From Plicaturopsis crispa FD-325 SS-3 (taxonomy: Eukaryota; Basidiomycota; Agaricomycetes; Amylocorticiales; Amylocorticiaceae): a stretch of DNA of 64,000 bases. The notes under the pieces are model-generated. The model did no database searches, was not told the DNA's origin, and saw nothing but the letters and a program-made list of their open reading frames with translations. The stretch lies in contig KN832555.1 of the NCBI GenBank assembly GCA_000827205.1, forward strand, positions 595,151 to 659,150. Reading direction: 5' to 3'. Position 1 is the first letter of the stretch; every line of letters begins with the position of its first letter. This document shows, piece after piece, positions 53,565-64,000 of the stretch. The position numbers were made by a program, and so were the translations under genes.

Positions 53565-55261
53565 ATGTACGCTCCCCAAGCTCAGTCTCGCCCTTCATCT
53601 TTCCATCCAAATGGCGATGGCCAGCCCCGGTCATCCTCGGGTGGCTCAAGAGATTTTCTAGGGAACGATTTTTCTTCGTCGCTAGATGCGCAATACGATA
53701 TGCGGCCGCCTCGCCAGTCGAGGAATCTTCCGCCAACACCACCACAGCAGCAGCCAGAGCAGTACGACGAGGACGAGGGGGAAGATGAGCAGGTTCCGCC
53801 ATCGCCGCCAGAGCACGATGGCGATGACTTTTTTACCTCGCAAAATAACAACGGCAATGGCTATGCAGACTACCAGCAATCGGGTACCCGGTCGGTAGCA
53901 ACACAGTCCATTCGCGCCCCATCTCCACCACCTGGACCTCTCCTAGATCACTCTCATCTACGGCCGGGCAACCAGGCCTCCCTTCTATCCCATGAACGCA
54001 CCCTCGAACTCTATCGCGCAAATGCCAAGAAGACACAGGACCCTGACCTCCAATTCGAATTCGCAGTCTTTATGATTGACGCATCAAAGTCCCTCCCCAT
54101 TCCAGCCCTCACAGCCGGGAATGTCATCGAGGTTGAGCGTGCAACAGAGAAGCGTGAAGACCTCGTGAAAGAGGCCACCTCCCTCCTTAAACGTCTCGCC
54201 GACCGTGGCCATCCTGCCTCACAGTACTTCCTCGCGGACTGCTACGCAAATGGTATTGGAACCGTGAAGAACCGACAGGATTTCGACCGCGCATATCCAT
54301 TGTTCGTGCTTGCAGCGAAGCATGGTCACCCCGACGCGGCATACCGCGCCGGGACGTGCTGCGAGAATGGCTGGGGCTGCCGTCGCGAGTCCGCCAAGGC
54401 GCTGCAATTTTTCAAGAAAGCTGCAGCGGCGTTACATCCTGGGTCGATGTACCGACTCGGAATAGCGGAGCTCAATGGAGAGTTGGGTCTTTCGAAGCGG
54501 CCAAGGGAAGGTGTGAAGTGGCTGAAGCGCTCCGCCGAGCATGCTACGGCAGAGTTCCCCCATGCGCTACACGAGCTTGCACTGCTGCACGAACGCGGAA
54601 TAGACAACGTCGTCTTCGTCGACTACGAATATTCAACGGAATTGCTTGCGCAGGCGGCGGAGCTAGGCTACGCGCCGTCTGCGTACCGCCTCGGCGAATG
54701 TTACGAATACGGGAAAATGGGGTGTCCTCAAGATCCCGCATTGTCGATCCACTACTATGTTCGTTCTATCCGTCGTACCGATGTGTTCTATGCTTACCAC
54801 CCAATAGAATATTGCCGCACAGCAGAACCATCGGGATGCCTGTTTCGCATTAACGGCGTGGTACCTCGTAGGCTCGCCGGGAGTTTTACCACAATCTGAT
54901 ACGGAGGCGTTCCTATGGGCAAAGAAGGCTGCTGACGCAGGTCTCGCAAAGGCCATGTATGCAATTGGATACTTCTTGGAGGTCGGAATCGGTACACCTG
55001 CCAATATGCCCGAGTAAGAAATCATCTTATCATGCCCTTTACTGTATCTCATTTCCCCCCTTCAGAGCCATCTCGTATTACAAGCGCGCTGCCGATCTAG
55101 GTGACAAACGTGCAGCACAGCGGCTGAAATCGTCACCCAATGCGCCTTTACCGCAACCCGGCGGTCCTGGATCAATACTGCGTAGAGATGGTGGCGATTC
55201 TGCTTCCGCATCTGGATCTGGGAAGAGCGGGGGGAAAGACAAGGACTGTGTCATTATGTGA
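53565..55261 (+). CDS. SKT5: Chitin synthase regulator Skt5/Chs4 with Sel1 repeats and CaaX box
   Basis: Activator and localiser of chitin synthase at the growing cell surface. The N-terminal half is Gln/Pro/Ser-rich. Sel1 repeats begin near 54010: LLKRLADRGHPASQYFLADC, LFVLAAKHGHPDAAYRAGTC, ALQFFKKAAAALHPGSMYRL, WLKRSAEHATAEFPHALHEL, LLAQAAELGYAPSAYRLGEC, then after a 52-nt intron at about 54758 ACFALTAWYLVGSPG, FLWAKKAADAGLAKAMYAIG and YKRAADLGDKRAAQRL. The final residues KDKDCVIM form a CaaX motif, so farnesylation and membrane attachment are expected. The start at 53565 is the first ATG in the open frame; a further upstream exon is possible. Stop at 55259-55261. Confidence 0.92.
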
Positions 55262-55950
55262 GGGGGCGACTTGCCTATTAACGGTGTCTAAGGACTTCGT
55301 TTCTACAGCAGCAGATCGCACGGACAGCGGACTCTTTGTAATTCTCTTATAGCGCACGTTCCTTTCGACCAGGACAACCTAATTGCATATCCAGTCTTTT
55401 TCTTGCCTTGACGCTCAGGATGGGACGCCGGCGACGGTAGGGACAGGCCTGTGTACTGTGTAACTGTAATTTCTCACTGAAGCCTGGCCACGCCGCCATA
55501 GGGCTGCAGTCTTCTCCGCCGAAGGAAGTCGGCCTCAGGTGACACTGGAGGAAGTGGCCCATGTAACGCTCTGTAACATGCGAGCCACACGAAATACACC
55601 GTCACATTAAAGTGTTCCGCCTGTGACGAGCAGTTACACACAAAATCCATTCAAACTGGGTCTTTGCTGACACGGCCTCGTTCCACGGTAAAGTCAGTCT
55701 CAATGAAACCATCCTGTTATAGACGAAACATTCATCTTGTATCCAACATGGATTTTGTATGGAATAAAGTGCTAAATTTTGAATAATCCCTGCATGTGAC
55801 AGAGAGGACCAGTGTGAATACATGCAGTGGGGCCCGACACTCAGACACATTTGCAGGTAGCCTGGTGACCGACTGTCTATGAAGCAAAACTGCGCTGGAC
55901 CCACAAGCACCTACGCGCAGGGACGGCCGCTGGGTTTAAATTGAACCTAC
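55262..55950. other. Intergenic region downstream of SKT5
   Basis: 689 nt. An open minus frame (55602-55910) has no motif. No tRNA, repeat or mobile element was recognised. The 5' exon(s) of the following unknown gene may begin here. Confidence 0.45.
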
Positions 55951-58900
55951 GTGTTGGTATCGTTCGTTGAGCTTCAAGTTCCAACTTCGTCAAGACGGTC
56001 GCTTCAATCCCCCCGTTCATCGCCTTGGTCAATCGTTTCAGCGATTGTATCTGAAGATGATATTCAATGGTATCTTTTCATCCCATGCCGTTCGAACCTT
56101 GCTCATTTGTGTCTAGGGGCGTCAACGCGCACGCAACAAAGCCTCGCCATATTGGATGCATCTCTGCAGGCGATACTGGCTAATTGTAACGTCGTTCCGC
56201 GAGGATCCCCGGAACAAGAGTAAGCCAATCATCTGTTTAACGTGTATTTACTTACTCAGATAATCGGTCAAGATGGTATTTTCACGATATAAGTTCTCCT
56301 TCACGTGCTAGCTCGTTAACAAATATAGAACGACAACTTGCGTACCTTGAAGATATGAAACACCAATGGGATCCATGCAATATCGCACTTCCTGAGGCTT
56401 GGCTGGTAAGTGCCTTATCATCGTCTGTAGTGAAATGTCCCATTTGTCAATGCCGACGTTTTTCATCGACTGCTGCAGCACGATCTTCCTCAGGACGACA
56501 ACTTCGGCAGGCAACACGCAGGGAAATTAAGATTGGTCATATCCGCTCTTCTGCAGCTTGTGATCAATGATATCAGGCGCATTCCAACTTCTGAAGTATA
56601 CGAACGCAACAAAAACATCTTCAGCCTCGCACCGGATTTTTGTCTATCGGTCCCACGGGCCAGGCCTCGCAGCTGTAAATTCGGTGAACATATGGACCTT
56701 GAGCACTCCGAGCACTGCCAAATGGTCTTATCATCATTTCTCGACTACTCCGGAACGGAGTCGTCAGCAGAATTCTGCATTTCGAATATGTTCACGGGTG
56801 TCCCAGGATGCTGGATGAGGCGGTAAGTGCGCGTACAAGGCTCCATGGTGTTTCCTTATTGATCTTGGTATACTTAGAGATCCGTCAACTTCTTTCCCTC
56901 CGGTACTCGATGTTGCTTCCGATGTTCGTACGCGCCTCGATTTCGCCCTTCTCTTGCACCAATATTGCCCATTTCACCCGACGTCTGCAGAGCGCGATTC
57001 TTTTCTACGGATCAGTGCCACGCACCCTGCACTTGTTCTGGCGGTAAAGGGTCCGGTCCCGTGGATTGACGACTTGTCGTCGCAACGCCCTGGGCAAACC
57101 ATGGGCAGCATCTTACAAGACTTGGCCCTTCATGCTCAACCTAGCGTTGACCTCATGCTAGCGACGCTGCATTTGCGTCATCAGCAAGAACTCGGGTCCA
57201 ATGGGCATCTGGGTCCCGAACTGCCCGACTTTGCTTGCATAGTCGGCTTAATATTCGACGCGGAAGCTGTCTCCATTGTCGCGCACATCCCCGTGGTACC
57301 TCAGCGACACTCGAATACACCTACAGCTCCTGGTGCAATGTCAGGACCACGGTACATTTCACATATCGTCGACACCCTCCCTTTCCCTAGCCGCCCAAGC
57401 CCTGGGAGTACTATCCAAGAATGGATAGTGCAACGCCTTCGAGTAGCTACTGCTCTACTCACTATCCAGCGCCACGCGCATCGTTTATCGGCAATATGGG
57501 ACGATGTGATGCTGCCTCAAAACATCCGAGATGGCGATGATGCTCTCGAGACGGAATCTGCATATATGGGCCCATGCGTCCTCCGTAGCCCCAGCATTGC
57601 GGTCAACGAGTATGCAGGCCCGGTGTTCGAAATTGACGAGGAAGCTTGGCAGACCTATCTCGGCTCCGAAGACGAAGAGGATTCGGACAGCGAGGCTCAG
57701 TGTGCGCTAAATGAGAGGGTGGAGCAATGGAGAGAATCGGTGAGTTGCTATTGTATAGATGTTGTCCAAGTCATCGTGAGTTGACGAAGTTGCCTATCAG
57801 ATTCACTCGGACGCATATACCCATCTTGACCTTTGCTCCGTGGAATTTCCAAATGCTCTGCATACCGATTCAATTCAATCACCATGTTCAACACCACTCC
57901 CTGAACCTGATGTTCAACTGTTCGAGTAAGTTTCGCATTTCTCCATAGTTCTGTTACTTTTATACCGACCATTTTTTTACCAAACAGGCCCTTCGGGGAA
58001 GACACGCGAGGACACAGTACCATGCCCTTTTCAACTATATATCCATGGACCTATCCCGACCTGACGCCGCTTGCTCACGAACGGTACGCTCATTCTTCGA
58101 CTCGTTGTAAATTACCTATCAGTACTGTGAGTGTTAACCCTTCATGCTTTCGTGGCGTTAGCTGGCATTACGGTCGTTTCCTCGACCAGAGCAGCCGTTC
58201 CCCCGTGAGCCGCGGAATTTCCGACATGTGCTCTACTCTCAACAGGATTTATGCCTTTTTCCTACCTGAAAGCTGGGTGGTAAGCTCTTTATACATTCGC
58301 TGTAAGTCGCCGCTGACTATCAGTATCTAGACATCGGATCCCGCAAGATACCCTGAGTCTGCCCCTGCATGGTATAAGCCTCAGAAACGTGCCATACATT
58401 TAATGAGGCTTGCCCTAGTCCTTCTCCACAGTATAGAACCTATACCCGACCACGAATACACCGTTGACCCACCATACCCGGAGCCCGATGTCTATCTCAA
58501 CCCTCATCGTGCCGACGAAGACCCACGCTCACTTCACAGATCGCTCGGCCACATGTTCTCAAATGCTACATTAACGTCCTACGAAATGCCCTATGCAACA
58601 TTGATGACCGATGTCCTTCGCGGGTTTCTTAATATTCCACTATGCTCTTTGACACGGTGCGAACCCTTGTTCTACTCGTTCATGCAGGGGCTGCAACTTA
58701 CACCCATTCATGTTATTTTATCGTTAGTGATACATCCTCCAGCCCATTCGGTCCTGCTCTGGTCGTTCGCGCTACTCAACTAAGCTGTCAGATACCTATT
58801 CTGGTCGCGCTTCCGTGGTTCGTTCAATACCAACATGCGGCCCACCACTTCGCCACATTCTTCGACGAGACGCTCTCCTTCCTGGTCGATCTATTCACTA

Positions 58901-59202
58901 GAGATGCTGGGGATCACGCGGGGGATCTCAACGATCTCATCCCTCGTTGGTGCTTTCTCTTTGGGGTCGTTTACAGTCCTGAGGGTGTTGTCATGTCCGC
59001 ACACAGGCCGGAATGGAATGCAGAGGGGCAAAAATGGCATTTTCTAACGACGGAGCTTTCTACCAGATACAAGGGCTCGTTCGCAGTGAGTGCTGTATCA
59101 CGAGGCGAACTTCCGGCTACTCTTCTTGTCATTCAGCGACACACTGCACATTTCAAACAAAATCTTGACGCATACATAGCGTCAAAAACTCACAGATCCT
59201 AA
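55951..59202 (+). CDS. Uncharacterised gene(s) with two related modules
   Basis: No family was recognised. Module A (about 56041-57735) reads over introns as LEDMKHQWDPCNIALPEAWL, HDLPQDDNFGRQHAGKLRLV, ISALLQLVINDIRRIPTSEV, then FACIVGLIFDAEAVSIVAHI and LRVATALLTIQRHAHRLSAI, with an acidic end DEEDSDSE. Module B (about 58250-59202) repeats the order: FLPESWV, RAIHLMRLALVLLHSIEPIP, CFLFGVVYSPEGVVMSAHRP, LPATLLVIQRHTAHFKQNLD. Exons between them (57800-58250) stay open across plausible introns. This could therefore be one two-module protein or two tandem paralogues. No signal peptide or membrane segment was seen. The first exon has no ATG in frame near 55951, so the true start is unknown. Stop of the last exon at 59202. 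Confidence 0.5.
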
Positions 59203-59375
59203 CAAGCAGTTGTAGTGACGACAGCGATGTATTAGGTTATGGAGATATAAATCGATGCTACTAGTTCTATGATTTGAGATATGATGCTAACATATGGCAA
59301 CCAACAAAGAATTAAAAACAACACTGGGCGCTGGGAGTGAGCGCTGTTGAATTCGAGTGGGGTCAGCCTTCCTGT

Positions 59376-62300
59376 CTATGCGTCATCGACAACGATAGCC
59401 TCCTCCCTGTCCTGAGCCCATTTCTTGAACATGGCGGCCTTGATCTCACGGCCTATAGCGGTCGCCACAGGCCATGGTACAGCATTCCCAATCTGACGGT
59501 GCATCTGTGGGCGATGTTTGTGTCATTAGCTATCAAGGAACTGTTCTCCGGGATACTCACGGTGACTACATCATCGTTGATGGAATGGAACACAAAGCTA
59601 TCAGGGAACCCTTGCGAGCGCGCTAGTTCACGGACTGTAACCATACGTTTACACTAAGAGTAAATGAGAAATGTGCATCGAGGTAGGTGACACTGCACGT
59701 ACATATGGATTGAGCACTCGACTCTGTTTTGCCGTCGGCTCCATATTCGTCACAGTCGTTGAGAACCACTCTTTGGATGCTGTTCAGTCAGGCCCTAGGA
59801 TACTGAGAATATGCTTACTCTCTTTGTCTAGTCTTCCGTAAAGCCCTACACCGATCTTGTCAGCAGACTTGAAAAGACAGTCGAGGATAAAGTATACCTG
59901 GACGCCACCCTGATTTACCAACCGCTGAAGACGGATTGGCAAACTGCCACTCGTAGTCCTCTTGTTGCAGAGCTATCGCAGGCATGTTTTAGCACAGACC
60001 ACGATTTCGAACAGATCATCGCTTACATCGGTAATCTGCACCTGCCTGGAGAGGGATATTAATCACTCTGTCTACCTTCTTAGGGACCATGCTGCGCGTG
60101 TACTGCTGTAAGTCGCTCGTAGGTTTACGTCGACACCATCGCTGGAATGACGTATAGGGCTGGTGTCGATATTGAGCTGTATCTTCTCCATGGAATCCGA
60201 CTTGCCGCGAGCCCTCACAGGAAAAGGCCGGTATTTTGAGGACTTCAGCACGATGACGTGCCTCCCGACGTCGCTCCGGGGGCTGGTTGGATGAATTTGA
60301 GTATTTCCTAGTACCAAGCAGTGTATAAGGAGGCGCCGAAAGCAAACGGAAGAAACATGCATACCAGTCAAACCAAGGCAAGTCTCGGATAGCGTCGTCA
60401 ATCGTGACAAACTTGTGCGGCGCATTTCCGGTTACGGTACTGAACGAAGAGATTGTCCTTCCGTTGGGTAGCTTGATTTGTAGGGAATCTACGAGCGGGA
60501 AATCGTGTGTCGGTCGGGGGAGCGACGGCAGCGGGAGGCCCTGTTTTGCGGCGATGAAGAAAAAGCGAACACGAGCTTGCGGCGTCCCGTAATGTGCAGC
60601 CTGCAGTAGACCAAACCGTACTTGGTACCTCGGATATGTGTGAGTATGCCATAGATCATGGAATGGTCAGACAACAACCTACTGCATTGCAAGCATTGCA
60701 CGCACAACAAATTTGAGGCCTCCCATGTCGATTCCACCATCCACCTTGTGTTTGGATTCTTGAATTGCGTTGAGGTTGTACTGGAGAAAACCCCGGACAT
60801 TCTCGAAGACGCAGAAGTTGGGCTTCAGGAAGTCGACCCACGACAGAACATTTAGGATTAAGTGACTCTTGCTGTCATCCGCCTTTTGGAACATGTTGAG
60901 GCGGGAGTGGGTCTGACTGTGGGGAGGGTCAGTTGCGGCCCAGGTGCAGTGAGAAAATGCTTACCATGGAAATCCTGCGATGACACATTCGAAGTTTCCG
61001 GGTTGAGGCGGCAGCGGCATCCGCGTTTTAGAACCGTCCATACTGAGCGGGGCATCGACAGGGTGTCGCTGGTGTGTTTTGATGGCGTATCGCAAGATTT
61101 CGTTGGAGCACTGGTTGTATACAACCGTATCCGGAGAGTTATGGCTGGTTTCTGGACACGTTAATCCAAGATGAAAACAATAGTGAAAATGACGTACGCG
61201 AGAGTTTTGGCGGCACTCGGAGAAATCTCTACGGCGTGAGTGGTCTTGAAACAGCCCACCTCACTAAGTCCCAGACCAAACGCACCAACACCACCGAAGG
61301 GGTCAAACGTCCGCAATGGTTCGGTAGCAGCGAAGGCTGAGAAGACAGTGAACCGATTTACCTCTTCCCACCTGGCCTGGTAGCAAGTGCCACAGACGTG
61401 GAGGGCGTCGGGACGCAGTCGGGTTCGCTGATCCCAGGACTTGACTTCTAAGGAAGGAAACTGGTACGTAGCGAGGAAATGGTCAGGCGAAAAGGAGAGC
61501 CAATTTTCGACTTCACCATCCTCAATCGAGTCCAAGGGGCACACGAAGCAGACACGGATTAATGCCTTGACAGGAATCTGCTCTTGTTGAGTAGTGAGAA
61601 ATAACTCTCGCTGTGGCACACTATATTAGCAAAGTCCGACCGGAAAATAGACAGACATGGGTGGAGTCGGCATACCTCGTTGCGATATTTCGTGGCGGGA
61701 TATGAGGAGATCGAGGTCACACGACCAAGTGCTTGCACCGTAACCAGAATTGTACTGTCACGGTGAGGGCGTCTTGGATGCTGGACTGAAAGAATATGGC
61801 CGACATGCGCAGGGCCGTGGTCGGACATGTAGAGCACGAAATCATTCACATGGTAATCTATACCATGCAAAGATACACCGTTATGGATCTGTCGGCCGTG
61901 CTCGTCGCGGTCTCTCTGAGCTAAGAGGGGGCACACGGGGCAGTTGTTGGGCGGGTCATCTGCAAGGGCCATATGACGAGAATCAGGATCCCTAAAACAC
62001 GCCGTGTGTGTATCGTAGTGAAATCTGTAGAACCAAGCACATTCAGAGAAGCAGGAGACAGATACTAGACCAGCTAACCTGTAGTAGTACTCTTCGGCCT
62101 TGAGTGGGGGCCTCCCAGATTTGTTGACCCATGAATGAACTGTGACCTTGCCCACAATCGTGCTGAGGTCAACCATATCGCATATTTCTGTCATGAATAA
62201 TTCATGGCTATCCGACACCTCTTCCATTACGGTTCTTGCGCTGTGCTCAAACCATTGCACATGGGCTGTACCATGCTCCGGATCTATGTATATGATCTTC

Positions 62301-64000
62301 GCAAACCTGAAATGATGAAACCGCTGAGTCGTCTCCAGGTTCAGAATAGACTGCGACATACCAGAAATAGTCCGATATCTCTGCCTCGGATGGTATCCGG
62401 TCTGGCGGTGGCAGCTCAGGAGGCGCTGTCTCGTCGTTGTGTCCGATTGGGACAACAACAACGTCCGATACCTAGANNNNNNNNNNNNNNNNNNNNNNNN
62501 NNNNNNNNNNNNNNNNNNNNNNNNNNNNNNNNNNNNNNNNNNNNNNNNNNNNNNNNNNNNNNNNNNNNNNNNNNNNNNNNNNNNNNNNNNNNNNNNNNNN
62601 NNNNNNNNNNNNNNNNNNNNNNNNNNNNNNNNNNNNNNNNNNNNNNNNNNNNNNNNNNNNNNNNNNNNNNNNNNNNNNNNNNNNNNNNNNNNNNNNNNNN
62701 NNNNNNNNNNNNNNNNNNNNNNNNNNNNNNNNNNNNNNNNNNNNNNNNNNNNNNNNNNNNNNNNNNNNNNNNNNNNNNNNNNNNNNNNNNNNNNNNNNNN
62801 NNNNNNNNNNNNNNNNNNNNNNNNNNNNNNNNNNNNNNNNNNNNNNNNNNNNNNNNNNNNTGAAACCGCTGAGTCGTCTCCAGGTTCAGAATAGACTGCG
62901 ACATACCAGAAATAGTCCGATATCTCTGCCTCGGATGGTATCCGGTCTGGCGGTGGCAGCTCAGGAGGCGCTGTCTCGTCGTTGTGTCCGATTGGGACAA
63001 CAACAACGTCCGATACCTAGAGGATATACAGGTTCAGTGACTTTACAGAACAGCTCGGTCTCTGAAAACAAACGGACCGAATACATATCATCTCCCACGA
63101 ATACAGATTTGAGGTACTGCGAGCGTGGCTTGAGGCGATGCCGTTTATCGTGGCGGACGTTGTGGTCCGAGTCGGTGTGCGTCTTTTGCAGCAATCGCCG
63201 CAGATGGAGGCGATCAAATTTCCGGTGGTTCACAAGACCGACACTTTCTAGCGGTTTCCCGATAACGCGCAGCTGTTCTCGAAAGAGGCCTGTAGCCAAC
63301 GAGGCAATGAAGGGGGTCACAGTTGTTGGATTCCTGACCCGTAGGGCAGCCAGGTCTAAGTTTCCCGTCGATGGCTGGGAGGGTACAGCCAGTATTACAG
63401 GAGCCCGTCGCTTCCCTGCGGACCTACGGTGACTGCTCGAGGCGGTATGCGAGTCAATCCCATGAAATAGTTTAGTCATAATCGGGCTAGATTTGAGGTC
63501 GTCACGATCTTCGAGGGCTCCTTCAATCAGAGAGGTCTGGATGCATCTGCTCAGTGACTAACGCGAAATATTGTCCTCTTGAATACATACTGCACTAAGG
63601 ATATCGGCATCCGTCCAGTTGAAACCGTCGTGTAGGTCGTGCATGTATCGTTGAAGACTGGCAAGGGGCTCGTCTTGGTGGTCTCGGGCAAACGCGATGA
63701 CTAGCTGCGCCGCTCGGTGCGGCCGATAGAAGTCGAGAAATAAAGGCTGGTATAAGCGCGACGGTGTGTCCAAACGATACCATGCATGCATCGTCTCTAT
63801 CCATACCGGACTAGAACACGATTAGTGATAGTTAGATGACAAAAATAGATATGCCCACTCGTCTTGCTGCAGAGGGTCGACAGTACAAATCAGAATAGCC
63901 CCGAGACGTATCCTGTGCACCTGAAGCTCGTCGTCAAGCCCGTCCTCCTGGCCCTCGTCCTCGTCGTTTGAAAACGGTCTAGCAAAGCCAGCGGCCTCAA
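59376..64000 (-). CDS. DNMT1: DNMT1-type DNA (cytosine-5) methyltransferase with RFTS and BAH domains, 5' end cut
   Basis: Nuclear enzyme that methylates cytosine C5 from S-adenosylmethionine, probably maintaining methylation. Read from the right: part of an RFTS-like domain (63560-63980, VWIETMHAWYRLDTPSRLYQ); a basic linker; and a BAH domain (62100-63080, VGDDMYSVSDVVVVPIGHND, FWFAKIIYIDPEHGTAHVQW), then probably a second (61600-61930). The catalytic domain has motif I FDPFGGVGAFGLGL (61268-61310), motif IV GFPCQTHSRLN with the catalytic Cys (intron near 60950), motif VI VFENVRGFL, motif VIII HYGTPQARVRFF, and motif X HRQIGNAVPWPVATAIGREI. Stop at 59376-59378. Motif I is unusual, DPFGGVGAFGLGL rather than the common DLFAGxGG form. 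An assembly gap lies inside the BAH region; removing one copy of the flanking repeat restores the frame. Confidence 0.93.
62316..62475. repeat. 160-bp exact duplicate of 62861-63020
   Basis: Identical copies abut both sides of the N run. The block includes the end of a BAH exon and most of its downstream intron. Most likely an assembly artefact rather than a real repeat. Confidence 0.9.
62476..62860. other. Assembly gap (385 N) inside the methyltransferase gene
   Basis: A run of N. The 160 bases before it (62316-62475) are identical to the 160 after it (62861-63020). This is best explained as two contig ends that overlap. With one copy and the N removed, a single 5'-to-3' path through the BAH exon and its short intron is continuous. 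Confidence 0.95.

Overview
The window is nuclear DNA from a filamentous basidiomycete, most likely an agaricomycete (inference). Genes are dense and lie on both strands. They are cut by many short GT-AG introns, typically about 50-65 nt, and encode eukaryotic proteins of fungal type: a Kpp2/Fus3 MAP kinase, a Skt5 chitin synthase regulator with a CaaX box, an RFTS-BAH DNA methyltransferase and INO80. No bacterial, plasmid, CRISPR or virus-like material was seen.

Layout, left to right. 1-345: 5' part of PEX11 (minus), with a 20-bp minisatellite in its first intron. 346-3445: intergenic DNA with a 611-bp inverted-repeat transposon (MITE) and an assembly gap flanked by two identical 797-bp copies. 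3446-5396: fumarase. 6169-11950: INO80. 12510-17993: DHX29-like DEAH/DEVH RNA helicase. 18236-18796: ribosomal protein eL22 (minus), head to head with CBF5 (19038-20850). 21212-22675: GPI-anchored double cupredoxin (minus). 23716-25196: pheromone-type MAP kinase. 25697-28051: SAP-domain protein (minus), head to head with a cytochrome b2-type L-lactate dehydrogenase (28261-30512). 30790-32660: unknown, probably nuclear, repeat protein (minus). 33160-34958: mitochondrial FAD D-2-hydroxyacid dehydrogenase (minus). 36260-40637: GYF-domain protein with CNH-like flanks. 40906-43704: peroxisomal AMP-forming acyl-CoA synthetase (minus). 43869-44264: a second, unrelated MITE. 44715-47018: secreted alginate-lyase-family protein. 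47304-50430: mitochondrial 3-methylcrotonyl-CoA carboxylase alpha. 50585-53207: EXO84 (minus), head to head with SKT5 (53565-55261). 55951-59202: unknown gene(s) with two related modules. 59376-64000: DNMT1-type DNA methyltransferase (minus, cut by the right edge), with a second assembly gap inside its coding region.

The genes do not form one pathway. Themes that recur are organic-acid and acyl-CoA metabolism (fumarase, L-lactate and D-2-hydroxyacid dehydrogenases, methylcrotonyl-CoA carboxylase, acyl-CoA synthetase, PEX11), ribosome production (eL22, CBF5, RNA helicase), chromatin (INO80, DNMT, SAP protein) and polar growth (MAP kinase, EXO84, SKT5). Three close head-to-head pairs may share promoters. 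All exon models were read by eye from splice signals, frame continuity and family motifs. Spans are firm for conserved proteins and soft for unknown ones.
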